Under the pieces are notes generated by a model. It was given only the letters and a program-made list of their open reading frames with translations, searched no databases and was not told the DNA's origin. From assembly GCA_016195025.1 (NCBI GenBank), contig JACQAL010000060.1, positions 1 through 64,000 of the forward strand: DNA of 64,000 bases. Direction: 5' to 3'. The translations under genes and the position numbers were made by a program. The stretch is from Bacteroidota bacterium (GTDB lineage Bacteria > Bacteroidota > Bacteroidia > Palsa-948). This document shows, piece after piece, positions 26,821 through 34,846 of the stretch (position 1 is its first letter; each line of letters begins with the position of its first letter).

Positions 26821-26880
26821 TGCAGTTGGGGATATACGTATGCCGTTGGGGATATAAAGGTGCAATGGGGGATATAAACG
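26821..26880. repeat. Three 20-bp repeats after the 21-bp array
   Basis: Three units with a 20-bp period share the core TTGGGGATATA or TGGGGGATATA (TGCAGTTGGGG, TGCCGTTGGGG, TGCAATGGGGG starts). They lie between the 21-bp array and the gene at 26963. The function is unknown. They could be operator-like direct repeats for that gene. Confidence 0.65.
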
Positions 26881-26962
26881 CAAACTTATTTCACGCTGCC
26901 GCGTTAAGGTAACAGATTGGGCAACGAAGTTCAATCGCAACAAAAACAAAAAAACAAAAAAA

Positions 26963-27688
26963 ATGAAAAAGTTAATTTTTAAAGTAGCGATTCACAGAGA
27001 CCGCTACGGAAACCGCATCGTAATAATGATGGCGGTGGTATCAAAAACAAATGTAAAACGGGTGGGCGCTATTTTAAACCTGAAAAAAATCAGGAAGATT
27101 GGCGACTTCCAGAACAAGGCGAAACTGATTCGCACCTCCATGGTGGGCAATGCGTTTTTTCCTTCGCCTCCCATTTCGGTATCGAATGGCGGTGTGTTCG
27201 ACCTCGACATTCAGGCGCTGGATACTGCCGAAGTAACCGCGCAAACCAGAGCGAGGGGCACAGCCACCGCCCGCGATGTGGCAAAGCAAACCGTGCTGGA
27301 CGACATGCACACTTTGCAGGGCTACGTGCAAACCGTGGCGGATGCAACGCCTAAAAAAGCCCAGGAGATTGTGCTCGGTTCGGGCTTCAGCATGAAAATT
27401 GCCGCCCCGCGCGACAAGGATGACTTCATGGTGAAGAACACCAAAGTGAAAGGCACTATGAAGTTAACCGTAAATGTGAAAAAAGTTACGGGCGGCAGCA
27501 GGCGGGCGTTTTTCAAATGGCAAATCAGCACCGATGGAATTACGTTTACCGATTTGCCTTCCACCTTAAAAGGAAGCACGCTGGTGAGCGGGCTCACCAG
27601 AGGAACTACGTATTGGTTCCGCTTCTTAGTGGTGGCGAAAAATGGCGAAAGCGGCTGGAGCGCTGCCGTGAGCGAAATGAGCAACTGA
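26963..27688 (+). CDS. Protein with C-terminal fibronectin type III-like domain
   Basis: A 241-residue protein with no signal peptide. The N-terminal two thirds are basic and unassigned. The central part (residues about 75-130, DIQALDTAEVTAQTRARGTATARDVA) looks helical. The C-terminal 85 residues are fibronectin III-like, with FFKWQISTDGITFTDL, LVSGLTRGTTYWFRFLVVAKNG and GWSAAVSE. Similar proteins of about 200 residues occur in Bacteroidota without a known role. A strong intrinsic terminator follows. Confidence 0.7.
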   Translation: MKKLIFKVAIHRDRYGNRIVIMMAVVSKTNVKRVGAILNLKKIRKIGDFQNKAKLIRTSMVGNAFFPSPPISVSNGGVFDLDIQALDTAEVTAQTRARGTATARDVAKQTVLDDMHTLQGYVQTVADATPKKAQEIVLGSGFSMKIAAPRDKDDFMVKNTKVKGTMKLTVNVKKVTGGSRRAFFKWQISTDGITFTDLPSTLKGSTLVSGLTRGTTYWFRFLVVAKNGESGWSAAVSEMSN

Positions 27689-27719
27689 CCTCCACCTCTC
27701 AGGGTTTTTCAAAGAAAGC

Positions 27720-27755
27720 CCCGCTTGTAAAAAATTTGCAGGCGGGATTTTTTTT
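27720..27755 (+). terminator. Intrinsic terminator
   Basis: CCCGCTTGTAA (27720-27730) pairs with TTGCAGGCGGG (27736-27746) through 11 bp including two G-U pairs. It is followed by A and eight T residues. It ends the fibronectin-like gene transcript. Confidence 0.8.
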
Positions 27756-27809
27756 GTTCCTGCAAAAAATAAACGGCACGCGCTTTGACGTCTTACATAC
27801 TATTTTTAC

Positions 27810-27940
27810 AAAGACAGGACTTACGCAGAAGTTTAGTGAGTATTGTCATTTCGACCAGAGGGAGAAATCTCCTATGTTTGGCACAAAGGAGATTCCTCGC
27901 TTCGCTCGGAATGACACCGTTTTGCGTAAGTCCTGAAAGA
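27810..27940. mobile_element. 121-bp MITE-like element enclosing a REP palindrome
   Basis: CAGGACTTACGCAGAA (27815-27830) and TTTTGCGTAAGTCCTG (27920-27935) are terminal inverted repeats matching at 15 of 16 positions. AAAGA flanks both sides (27810-27814 and 27936-27940) like a 5-bp target duplication. Inside, GTCATTTCGACC... and ...CGGAATGAC (27845-27914) form a second palindromic repeat with GAGAAATCTCC/GGAGATTCC arms. There is no coding potential. Confidence 0.65.
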
Positions 27941-27947
27941 TTCGTTC

Positions 27948-27955
27948 TATCTTTG
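27948..27955 (+). promoter_or_regulatory. -7 element for the outer membrane protein gene
   Basis: A perfect TATCTTTG, 8 bp before the ATG at 27964 and 7 bp outside the MITE-like element. Confidence 0.55.
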
Positions 27956-27963
27956 CCCCTCTT

Positions 27964-28806
27964 ATGTTTCGGAATTTTTTCATCCTGCTTATTCTTCTTG
28001 CCTGCAAAAATTCTTTTGCGCAATCCGCCAACAATAAACTTATACTGGGAACAGAATACGGAAGCAACACGGTGTATATCGGAGAAGCGCCCGCGCAAAA
28101 ACTTCCCTATCTGAATGCTTCTGCCGATTTCACTCTTTCATTCGGGCTCTGGTTGAATGTTACTGCTTACCATCTGCTCGAAAGCAATTTGGTTTCGGAT
28201 GAAACGCGCCCATCGGTTGGCTGGGATATTCCGCTTTCAAAACACTGGACGTTCACTCCTTCGTACACGCATTTTTTCTTCGCGCCCGAAAGCCCGCTGC
28301 CGCACGCCTCGCTGCTGAATGACTGGGCGGGCGAACTGGCGTATTCAAAAAAAATGGAATGGATGTTGGATGCGGATTACTTAACCGGAAACGGAGAGAG
28401 CGATTATTATTTTTCAATAGATGCCGACCGCCCTTTTTACATTCCCAAAATCTTGGGCAAGAATGACGAACTGAAAATAATGCCCGATGCGGTTGCGTAT
28501 TTCGGCACCACCAATTTTTATTCTTCCTATCAGAATAAAAACGGAATGCCCATAGGAAACGGAGGCGCAGGGCACGGGCATCATGGGCAGGGACAAGGCG
28601 GTGGCGGAACTTCGTCCGGCAGCGGAAGCAGTTTTTCTGTCATCAGCATTATTGGCGGCTTGCCGGTGCATTATTACGCGGGCGGCTTTGATTTATATTT
28701 CACTCCCTCCTGCTCTTTCCTGCCAAACGATGCAGCCAATTCATTCTTTTATTTTCAAACGGGGCTGAATTATTTTTTCGCTTCTGCGCATAAGCATAAG
28801 AAATAA
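27964..28806 (+). CDS. Predicted outer membrane beta-barrel protein
   Basis: A 280-residue exported protein with signal peptide FFILLILLACKNSFAQS. Alternating aromatic and hydrophobic strands (ADFTLSFGLWLNVTAYHLL, WTFTPSYTHFFF, DLYFTPSCSFLP) and a C-terminal FFYFQTGLNYFF suggest an outer membrane barrel of about ten strands. Residues about 199-220 form a Gly/His-rich loop (GHGHHGQGQGGGGTSSG) that could bind metal or be a surface loop. No family name can be given with certainty. Metal binding is a guess from composition. Confidence 0.65.
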   Translation: MFRNFFILLILLACKNSFAQSANNKLILGTEYGSNTVYIGEAPAQKLPYLNASADFTLSFGLWLNVTAYHLLESNLVSDETRPSVGWDIPLSKHWTFTPSYTHFFFAPESPLPHASLLNDWAGELAYSKKMEWMLDADYLTGNGESDYYFSIDADRPFYIPKILGKNDELKIMPDAVAYFGTTNFYSSYQNKNGMPIGNGGAGHGHHGQGQGGGGTSSGSGSSFSVISIIGGLPVHYYAGGFDLYFTPSCSFLPNDAANSFFYFQTGLNYFFASAHKHKK

Positions 28807-28914
28807 AAAAGATTAAATAAATAACTATGTAACTTCTGCACATCCTTCTTTCGTCTTATACTTGAACGGGCAAGAAATCTAAAAAATTGTTTTGCGTTTA
28901 TAATAATAAGCGCA

Positions 28915-28922
28915 TACCTTCG
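28915..28922 (+). promoter_or_regulatory. Promoter-like element for the lipoprotein gene
   Basis: TACCTTCG with a TTG (28892-28894) 20 bp upstream fits the Bacteroidota -33/-7 layout with one change. The ATG is at 28941. Confidence 0.4.
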
Positions 28923-28940
28923 TTCTCAAAAAAAAATCAA

Positions 28941-29888
28941 ATGAAAACATCTTGTAAATTAATCTGCCTTGCTGCTATTGCAGCAGCAGCATCTTGCAAA
29001 AAAAAGGATACTCCTCCTTCTAACTCCACCACAACTACTGAGAATTATTCTTCAGTGAATGATTTTTTTGTAAAGAACGGAGTCGCTATGCAAACCTATA
29101 CGGTAAGCGGAACAACAGGCGGAAGTTTCACTTCTCCTCAGGGAACGGTCGTAACAATTCCCGCGAATGCTTTTGTAACGCAGTCAAATGCGCCAGTTAC
29201 AGGAAATGTAACCATTCAGTTTAAAGACCTTTACAAGAAAAGCGATATGCTTTTATCAAACATGCCGACCATGATGGCTTATGGTGCTCCATTAAAATCA
29301 GGCGGAGAATTTTTTATTAAAGCATCTGCGAATAATTCGGCTGTTGTTCTTGCTCCCGGAAAAAAAATAACTGCTGCGCAACCTGTGGCATTAACAGGAA
29401 TATTAGATTCTGCTATGCAACCGTTCGTACAACAGAAGGATTCCAGTGGAACGTATTCATGGGGTTTAACTTCAGCGGATTCTATTAATTATGTGGCATC
29501 AAATTATTTGTTCAGTTTATATCAATTTAATGTCCCCGTTGATTCAGGCAGTTGGAGTAACAGCGACAACTCATCATACTTTTCTTCCTATCCACAAACT
29601 ACATTAACATTACAACCCAATGATAATTTGACAACTTATGGAACAAATGTTTTTCTGGTGTTTAAAAATATATCTTCCATGGTGCATGTTTATCACAACG
29701 GAACAAATTTCCCTTACTACTATGCACCGCAAGGTTTGCAATGCACGCTTGTTGCTGTTGGAATAAAAAGCGGAATCCTCTATTCTTCTTTTGTTCCTAT
29801 TACAATTAGTTCTAATCAAACAGTAAATTTTTCTCTGAGCCAGACAACCACCAGCGCCTTTATTACGCAGTTAAAAACTTTGAACTAA
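28941..29888 (+). CDS. Predicted lipoprotein of unknown function
   Basis: A 315-residue protein from the ATG at 28941. An in-frame start at 28887 would put 18 polar residues before the signal peptide. The N-terminus MKTSCKLICLAAIAAAASC ends in a lipobox with the acylated Cys at residue 19, followed by KKKDTPPSNS. The mature protein has GGSFTSPQGTVVTIPANAF near residue 60, a pattern seen in Bacteroidota lipoproteins with a ZU5-like fold, and beta-rich sequence after it. Location: probably the outer membrane. Role unknown. Confidence 0.75.
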   Translation: MKTSCKLICLAAIAAAASCKKKDTPPSNSTTTTENYSSVNDFFVKNGVAMQTYTVSGTTGGSFTSPQGTVVTIPANAFVTQSNAPVTGNVTIQFKDLYKKSDMLLSNMPTMMAYGAPLKSGGEFFIKASANNSAVVLAPGKKITAAQPVALTGILDSAMQPFVQQKDSSGTYSWGLTSADSINYVASNYLFSLYQFNVPVDSGSWSNSDNSSYFSSYPQTTLTLQPNDNLTTYGTNVFLVFKNISSMVHVYHNGTNFPYYYAPQGLQCTLVAVGIKSGILYSSFVPITISSNQTVNFSLSQTTTSAFITQLKTLN

Positions 29889-29924
29889 AAAAAAGAGCGA
29901 AGTATTTCGCTTGGATGAAATAAA

Positions 29925-29955
29925 AAAGGGAGAAAACTTTTTCGTTTCTCCCTTT
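29925..29955. terminator. Bidirectional terminator between convergent genes
   Basis: AAAGGGAGAAA (29925-29935) and TTTCTCCCTTT (29945-29955) make a perfect 11-bp stem. Read on the minus strand it is followed by a T-rich run, so it serves best as terminator of the 29978-30277 gene. It also lies 37 bp after the lipoprotein stop. Confidence 0.65.
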
Positions 29956-29977
29956 CACTAAATGTTCTAACTAACAT

Positions 29978-30277
29978 TTATTTTTTCGGTCCTTTATGAT
30001 GACCTTTGCCGTGCCCCTCGCCATGATGGGCTTTTTCTTTTTTCATTTCCTGCCCATGGTTGTCTTTAGCTTCGGTGCTCACCACCTGCCCTTTGCCCGG
30101 ACCGGAAGGTGTGCTTTGAGCAGTGCCGCTCACTTCCTTGCCGTGATTTTCTTTAGGCGCGGGAGCAGGAGCGGGTGAAGTGGGGTTTGTTTTTGAAGAC
30201 GCTGCGTTTTGCGCGAAACCGGTTCCTGCAAGCAGCATGGCTGCAAGAAAAGCGGCTGATACGATTACTTTTTTCAT
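29978..30277 (-). CDS. Small exported His/Lys-rich protein
   Basis: A 99-residue protein with a clean signal peptide (MKKVIVSAAFLAAMLLAGTGFAQ). The mature part is low-complexity, with Pro-Ala repeats (SPAPAPAPKE) and then a charged His/Lys-rich tail (HHGEGHGKGHHKGPKK). Ten or more histidines suggest divalent metal binding in the periplasm, but no family is recognised. A TACCTTTA element lies upstream at 30307-30314. The gene converges on the lipoprotein gene across a shared terminator. Confidence 0.65.
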   Translation of the reverse strand: MKKVIVSAAFLAAMLLAGTGFAQNAASSKTNPTSPAPAPAPKENHGKEVSGTAQSTPSGPGKGQVVSTEAKDNHGQEMKKEKAHHGEGHGKGHHKGPKK

Positions 30278-30360
30278 AATTGATTTTTTTTATTGATTGA
30301 TTTGGGTAAAGGTAATTCAATTATCGTGCCGGAAAATAGTTTTCACAATTTTTAACAACT

Positions 30361-31353
30361 TCATATAGAGGGAAAAAACTGGTTGGCAAAAACCGAAAGG
30401 AGCAGCAGCGTGAAAATAATTTCCGCAAGCCATTGTCTTTTTGCATAAAGCAGGTAATCAGAAATAAAAACGGTGAAGGGAATAGCAAGAAAAGAGAGAA
30501 AGAAAATAGAATACGAAGGAGCGAGAAAAACAGAAAGCAAAGCGAGCAAAGAAAAATAAATCAGCAGCCGGAAATTATTCCGCAGCCACACGGTGCTGCC
30601 GCTGAGGTTATGCAGCAATCTGCCCGAAGCGAGCAGCGCGGTTAAAAGCAGCAGCGCAAACTGTGAAATTTCCGCTATGGAAAAAGAATTCATGTTGAAT
30701 GATTTTACAGGCGTTACCAAACTATAATAAAGCAATTCATACCGCAGGTCTTCGAGTTTATCGTTCCAGAAAAAATAAAATATCAGATAGAGCCACGGCA
30801 GCAAAAAACCGGTAAATGAAATCACCCATTCCCTCCACACAAAAGGGCGAATGATAAGTAGTCCAATCCAAATCAGCAAAACAAAAATAATGGAAGGAAA
30901 ATAAAACAGCACTGCGAGCGAAATAAAAATTCCCATGCTGAACGCTTCGGAATAGGCGGTTTCTTTCCGGTACGATTGCATGAGTTTATGCAGCGTGTAC
31001 AAAATAAAAATATTGGCAATGAGAATGGGATGCAGCGAAAGCATTTCGGGCTGCAAACTCATCAGTACAATATAAATCAGCGCGGGCAGATAACTGTTGG
31101 TATCTATAATTTCATTTTTCCGGATGATGTAATTAATGAGAAGCGCTTCGCAGAAAATGAGAACGAAAGAAATAATTACCAGTGCGTGCGGAAAACCCGA
31201 AAGCCCTGCCAGAACAAGACGATGCAGCGGAGCCGAATGCCCGGTGGAAGGAATGGAAGGATGAATGAATCCAACCACCCACAGCGCAATCAGCACAACA
31301 GGCAGCAGAAGAACGGATGCCGGCTGGTTTCTTTTTATAAATCCTATCAGCAT
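30361..31353 (-). CDS. DUF6427-family membrane protein
   Basis: A 330-residue integral membrane protein with about ten helices, starting FIKRNQPASVLLLPVVLIALWVVGF. The N-terminal pattern and its position beside a DUF6341-like gene and purD fit the DUF6427 family of Bacteroidota. The function of the family is not known. No catalytic motif stands out; WREWVISFTGFLLPW is a typical conserved-looking central segment. It is divergent from the small gene at 31439, with 85 bp between the two starts. Confidence 0.7.
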   Translation of the reverse strand: MLIGFIKRNQPASVLLLPVVLIALWVVGFIHPSIPSTGHSAPLHRLVLAGLSGFPHALVIISFVLIFCEALLINYIIRKNEIIDTNSYLPALIYIVLMSLQPEMLSLHPILIANIFILYTLHKLMQSYRKETAYSEAFSMGIFISLAVLFYFPSIIFVLLIWIGLLIIRPFVWREWVISFTGFLLPWLYLIFYFFWNDKLEDLRYELLYYSLVTPVKSFNMNSFSIAEISQFALLLLTALLASGRLLHNLSGSTVWLRNNFRLLIYFSLLALLSVFLAPSYSIFFLSFLAIPFTVFISDYLLYAKRQWLAEIIFTLLLLSVFANQFFPSI

Positions 31354-31411
31354 AAAAATTCGGTGCGGTGGCGGAGGAAATCTATTTTCATTTCGCGTAA
31401 TTAATTTTTTT

Positions 31412-31419
31412 TACATTTG
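31412..31419 (+). promoter_or_regulatory. -7 element for the DUF6341-like gene
   Basis: A perfect TACATTTG, 19 bp before the ATG at 31439. Confidence 0.55.
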
Positions 31420-31438
31420 TCCAATCAAATTTTTTTCT

Positions 31439-31633
31439 ATGCTCTTATTTACATGGATGGGTTTGTGGACAAAAGCAGCGCATTTGTTCCAATGGTCGTT
31501 CCGCGTAATGGAAGGACCCAACCGCAAGATGAATATTTTATTCATTGCCATTGGCGCATTGATTGCCCTTTACTGGCTGTGGAGGCAAAACCAACTCAAC
31601 CGGAAAGCGGAACAGGAAGAAACCTTTAAGTGA
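31439..31633 (+). CDS. DUF6341-like small membrane protein
   Basis: A 64-residue protein from the ATG at 31439. Longer upstream in-frame starts run through the promoter element and the neighbour's leader. It has one clear membrane helix ([19 protein letters not shown]) and a polar C-terminus rich in Glu and Gln. Size, single helix and location between a DUF6427 gene and purD match the small DUF6341-type proteins of Bacteroidota, but the sequence match is only by pattern. Its last 8 bp overlap the end of purD tail to tail. Confidence 0.6.
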   Translation: MLLFTWMGLWTKAAHLFQWSFRVMEGPNRKMNILFIAIGALIALYWLWRQNQLNRKAEQEETFK

Positions 31634-32942
31634 TTTTTATTTCCTGTTTCTCCGGAAAAATCCTTTCGGACAAATCAAAGCCGATATCTCTTCTGAAATA
31701 TTTTTTCTCGTAGTTAATTTTTTCCGCGCCTGAAAAACTTTTTGCCAGCGCTTGCTCCATAGTAATTCCGTAAGAAGTAACTGCCAGCACTCTTCCTCCG
31801 TTCGTAACCGCTTTCCCATTTTCTTCTTTTGTGCCCGCATGAAACACGATTGAATCTTTTACTTCTTCCAAGCCGGTAATTGTTTTTCCTTTTTCATAAT
31901 CGCCCGGGTAGCCGCCCGAAACAAGCATTACGGTTGCAGCGCTTCGCAAATCAAATTCTAATTTTTTTGTGTCGAGCGTTTGAAAGGCAACACCTGCAAA
32001 CAAATCGAGAATGTCAGATTTAATCCGCGGCATCACCACTTCCGTTTCCGGATCGCCCATGCGGCAGTTGTATTCAATCACAAAAGGATTTCCTTCCACG
32101 TTAATCAATCCGAAAAAAATAAATCCTTTGTAAATGATATTTTCTTTTTTCAATCCTTCCACTGTCGGAATAATAATTTTCTGTTCCACTTTCCGCATGA
32201 ACGATGAATCCGCAAACGGAACGGGAGAAACCGCGCCCATGCCTCCGGTATTTAATCCGGTATCGCCTTCGCCAATGCGCTTGTAGTCCTTTGCCTCCGG
32301 AAGAATTTTATAATTGCTGCCATCCGTAAGAATGAAAACCGAGATCTCAATGCCTTTGAGAAATTCTTCAATCACCACTTTCGCGCTGGCATTTCCGAAT
32401 TTTCCGCTGAGCATTTCTTCCAGTTCTTTTTTTGCTTCGTTCATAGTTTGCGCAATCACCACGCCTTTTCCGGCAGCAAGCCCATCGGCTTTGAGCACGT
32501 AAGGAGGAGAAAGTGTTTTGAGAAAAGCAAACGCTTCTGAAATTTTTTCTTTAGTAAAAGTTTGATAGCGCGCAGTGGGGATTCGATGACGGAACATAAA
32601 TTGCTTTGAAAAATCTTTGCTTCCCTCCAATTGTGCGCCTGCTTTAGCGGGACCAATGACAGGAATATTTTTCAACTTCTCATCTGCCAGAAAAAAATCA
32701 TGAATGCCTTTTACAAGCGGCTCTTCCGGACCAACCACCACCATATTTATTTTGTTTTCGAGAACAAACTTTTTTACGGCTTCAAAATCGGTAGGAGAAA
32801 TGTTTATGTTTTCTCCGTAATCGGAGGTTCCTGCATTTCCGGGTGCAATAAAAAATGCTCCGAGTTTTTTGCTCTGCGCCATTTTCCATGCAAGCGCGTG
32901 CTCTCTTCCTCCGCTTCCCATCAACAATACATTCATGTTCAA
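31626..32942 (-). CDS. purD: Phosphoribosylamine-glycine ligase (GAR synthetase)
   Basis: The 438-residue PurD joins phosphoribosylamine and glycine with ATP in purine synthesis. The N-terminus [18 protein letters not shown] is characteristic, followed by [12 protein letters not shown]. The ATP-grasp core has [31 protein letters not shown] and the [17 protein letters not shown] signature. The C-terminal [11 protein letters not shown] is also typical. Length is normal. A TAAATTTG element lies upstream at 32960-32967. Confidence 0.97.
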   Translation of the reverse strand: MNMNVLLMGSGGREHALAWKMAQSKKLGAFFIAPGNAGTSDYGENINISPTDFEAVKKFVLENKINMVVVGPEEPLVKGIHDFFLADEKLKNIPVIGPAKAGAQLEGSKDFSKQFMFRHRIPTARYQTFTKEKISEAFAFLKTLSPPYVLKADGLAAGKGVVIAQTMNEAKKELEEMLSGKFGNASAKVVIEEFLKGIEISVFILTDGSNYKILPEAKDYKRIGEGDTGLNTGGMGAVSPVPFADSSFMRKVEQKIIIPTVEGLKKENIIYKGFIFFGLINVEGNPFVIEYNCRMGDPETEVVMPRIKSDILDLFAGVAFQTLDTKKLEFDLRSAATVMLVSGGYPGDYEKGKTITGLEEVKDSIVFHAGTKEENGKAVTNGGRVLAVTSYGITMEQALAKSFSGAEKINYEKKYFRRDIGFDLSERIFPEKQEIKIT

Positions 32943-32959
32943 AAATTATTTCTGAACAT

Positions 32960-32967
32960 CAAATTTA
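32960..32967 (-). promoter_or_regulatory. -7 element for purD
   Basis: On the minus strand this reads TAAATTTG, matching TAnnTTTG, 17 bp before the purD start. Confidence 0.5.
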
Positions 32968-32999
32968 GAAATGTATTTCGCGCAGAAGGAAGAAAGTTT

Positions 33000-33302
33000 T
33001 CAATAAATCTTTTGCCTTGAAATCAATTTTTCGCGGGGAAGCAAATCGGCTTTCACTTTTACATCTACCACTTCGGCAATATTTTTTGTCAGCAGGCGGG
33101 GAATTTTAATGCCGAAACCCTTCACCGCAATTTTGAAATTGCTTTCAAGCGAAATGCTGTTTCCTTTTATTATGAGAATTCCTTTTTCGGTTCGCTCCTG
33201 CTCCACTCCATGAATTTTTAATTTGCCGGTTGCAGTAACATGGTAAGTTCCGTCTTTGGAATAATCAACCCGCTCGTTAATCTTCCCGGTAAATGTGGAA
33301 GA
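33000..33302 (-). pseudogene. YceI-family protein, C-terminal fragment
   Basis: About 100 codons read TFTGKINERVDYSKDGTYHV, then TATGKLKIHGVEQER and NFKIAVKGFGIKIPRL to the stop. This is the second half of a YceI-like (lipocalin-fold, isoprenoid-binding) periplasmic protein. The signal peptide and first half are missing. Family similarity stops near 33295, exactly where a plus-strand cupredoxin fragment begins. No start codon and no promoter remain in a sensible position. Either a real deletion joined two divergent genes or the assembly is chimeric here. Confidence 0.75.
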
Positions 33303-33495
33303 AGGAACAACGATTGTCTGGACAAATCAGGACTATGCCACTCATACTGTAACGAGCAACACCGGTTTATTCAACAGCGGTGATATGACGAATGGAAAAA
33401 CTTTTTCCTATAAGTTTAGCGATGCCGGAACTTATGCCTATTACTGCAAATACCATCAGGCAATGGGAATGACGGGAACGGTGGTGGTGCAGTAA
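33283..33495 (+). pseudogene. Cupredoxin (plastocyanin-like), C-terminal fragment
   Basis: About 70 codons encode VEEGTTIVWTNQDYATHTVTS, FNSGDM and a C-terminal GTYAYYCKYHQAMGMTGTVVV. These hold the type 1 copper ligands His, Cys, His and Met of a small blue-copper domain. The frame upstream reaches a stop at 33262-33264 with no ATG. The signal peptide and first strands are absent. It is joined head to head with the YceI fragment; both have lost their 5' ends at the same point. Confidence 0.75.
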
Positions 33496-33570
33496 TTTGT
33501 AACTATGGTTATTAACCATATACTGCTGATAAAAGCATTTGTTCGCGGTATGGGTTCGGTTTGCTGCAAT

Positions 33571-33578
33571 TAATTTTG
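33571..33578 (+). promoter_or_regulatory. -7 element for the PKD/CHU_C gene
   Basis: TAATTTTG matches TAnnTTTG, 21 bp before the ATG at 33600. Confidence 0.5.
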
Positions 33579-33599
33579 TGAATTCAACTTACCGAAAAC

Positions 33600-34835
33600 A
33601 TGCGTGGAAGAAGTTTTTGCTTGCTGAAAATTATTTTTGTTCTCCTGCTTATTCCCTTTTCCCTTATGAAGATAAAAGCAGGTACCGGTTGTGTGGCGGG
33701 CATAACTGGAAATAATACCATTTGCGCAGGCGACAGCACCACGCTCACTGCATTCGGAGGAATAAATTATTCATGGAGCACAGGCAACACTATAGATTCT
33801 ATTATTGTTGTGAAACCAACCATTACTACAACTTATTCTGTAATTATCACCGACACATGCGGAACTGACACAAGCAGCATTACGGTATTTGTCAACCCTC
33901 TTCCAAATGCAAACTTCAGCGGCATTACCAGTTTTTGCAATGGCAGCAGTTCTGTTCTTACCGCATCGGGAGGAATAAGTTATTTGTGGAGCACGGGCGA
34001 AACTGCCGCCACTATTATTATTTCCCCTTCCCTCAGCACTACATATACTCTTATTGCAATGAATAATTGCGGCTCGGATACAACTTCTATTCCTGTAACT
34101 GTTCTATCACCTCCTGTTGTGGTGATTTCAGGAAATACTTTTTTATGCAAAGGAAATCCGGGAGTGCTGACTGCATCAGGCGGAAGTGTTTATTCGTGGA
34201 ACACAGGAGCCACAACTTCATCTATTGCAATTTCTCCTTCAACCAATACTACTTCTTTTTTTGTGATTGCTTTGAATCAATGCGGAAGCGATACTGCCGA
34301 CACCACAGTAATCCTTGTGCCAAAAACAGTTTCATCTTTCAGTTATGCGTATGATACCTGTGTTTATTCCTGTATTCAGTTCAACGACCAGTCACAAAAC
34401 GCTTTTTACTGGCAATGGCAGTTTGGAGATGGCGATACTTCTATGAGAGAAAACCCCTGTCATTTTTATTTAAGCGGGCAGTATACTATTATGCTGATTA
34501 CGCTGAACTCATTTCAGATGTGCCCCGATACAAGCAAAGCATCGCTGAAATATTTTGCGGCAGATACTTCTCTTTCGCTCATCATTCCCAATGTTTTCAC
34601 CCCGAACGGTGACGGACAAAACGATGCATTTAAAATTTCCGGATTAAACCGGTGCTCGCCTTTCTCGCTAAAAATAGTTGACCGCTGGGGAGGGCTTATG
34701 TTTGAAACCACTGATTATGGTTTTGTGTGGGACGGAAGAACAGCGGCAGGAGTTCCGGCACACGAAGGAGTATACTTCTATGTGTTCTCAAATAATAATT
34801 CTACCTACAAAGGTTTCGTTTCTTTGTTGAAGTGA
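33600..34835 (+). CDS. Secreted Ig/PKD-repeat protein with T9SS type B (CHU_C) domain
   Basis: A 411-residue exported protein with a long signal peptide (about residues 1-27). Three tandem stalk repeats share ICAGDSTTLTAFGGINYSWST, CNGSSSVLTASGG and CKGNPGVLTASGG openings and STTYTL endings. A PKD domain has FYWQWQFGDGDT. The C-terminal sorting domain contains NVFTPNGDGQNDAF, IVDRWGGLMFET and VYFYVFS. It is a type IX cargo with adhesin-like layout. The repeats resemble the stalk of the 16777-18456 protein. No catalytic part is seen. Confidence 0.88.
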   Translation: MRGRSFCLLKIIFVLLLIPFSLMKIKAGTGCVAGITGNNTICAGDSTTLTAFGGINYSWSTGNTIDSIIVVKPTITTTYSVIITDTCGTDTSSITVFVNPLPNANFSGITSFCNGSSSVLTASGGISYLWSTGETAATIIISPSLSTTYTLIAMNNCGSDTTSIPVTVLSPPVVVISGNTFLCKGNPGVLTASGGSVYSWNTGATTSSIAISPSTNTTSFFVIALNQCGSDTADTTVILVPKTVSSFSYAYDTCVYSCIQFNDQSQNAFYWQWQFGDGDTSMRENPCHFYLSGQYTIMLITLNSFQMCPDTSKASLKYFAADTSLSLIIPNVFTPNGDGQNDAFKISGLNRCSPFSLKIVDRWGGLMFETTDYGFVWDGRTAAGVPAHEGVYFYVFSNNNSTYKGFVSLLK

Positions 34836-34846
34836 ATTAAGAAAAC

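Noticed and set aside
26461-26877. Plus-strand open frame of 138 codons across the tandem array
   Set aside because: It begins with GTG inside the array, with no signal peptide or start region, and encodes only VTCNVVQ-like repeats. More likely non-coding DNA.
33000-33206. Complete small gene of 68 codons
   Set aside because: The frame continues upstream past 33206 with clear YceI sequence, so it is a gene fragment and not a short gene.
33489-33526. Nested hairpin after the cupredoxin fragment (GCAGTA...TACTGC, TATGGTT...AACCATA)
   Set aside because: Possibly an old terminator, but there is no T tract and the gene is broken, so no function is claimed.
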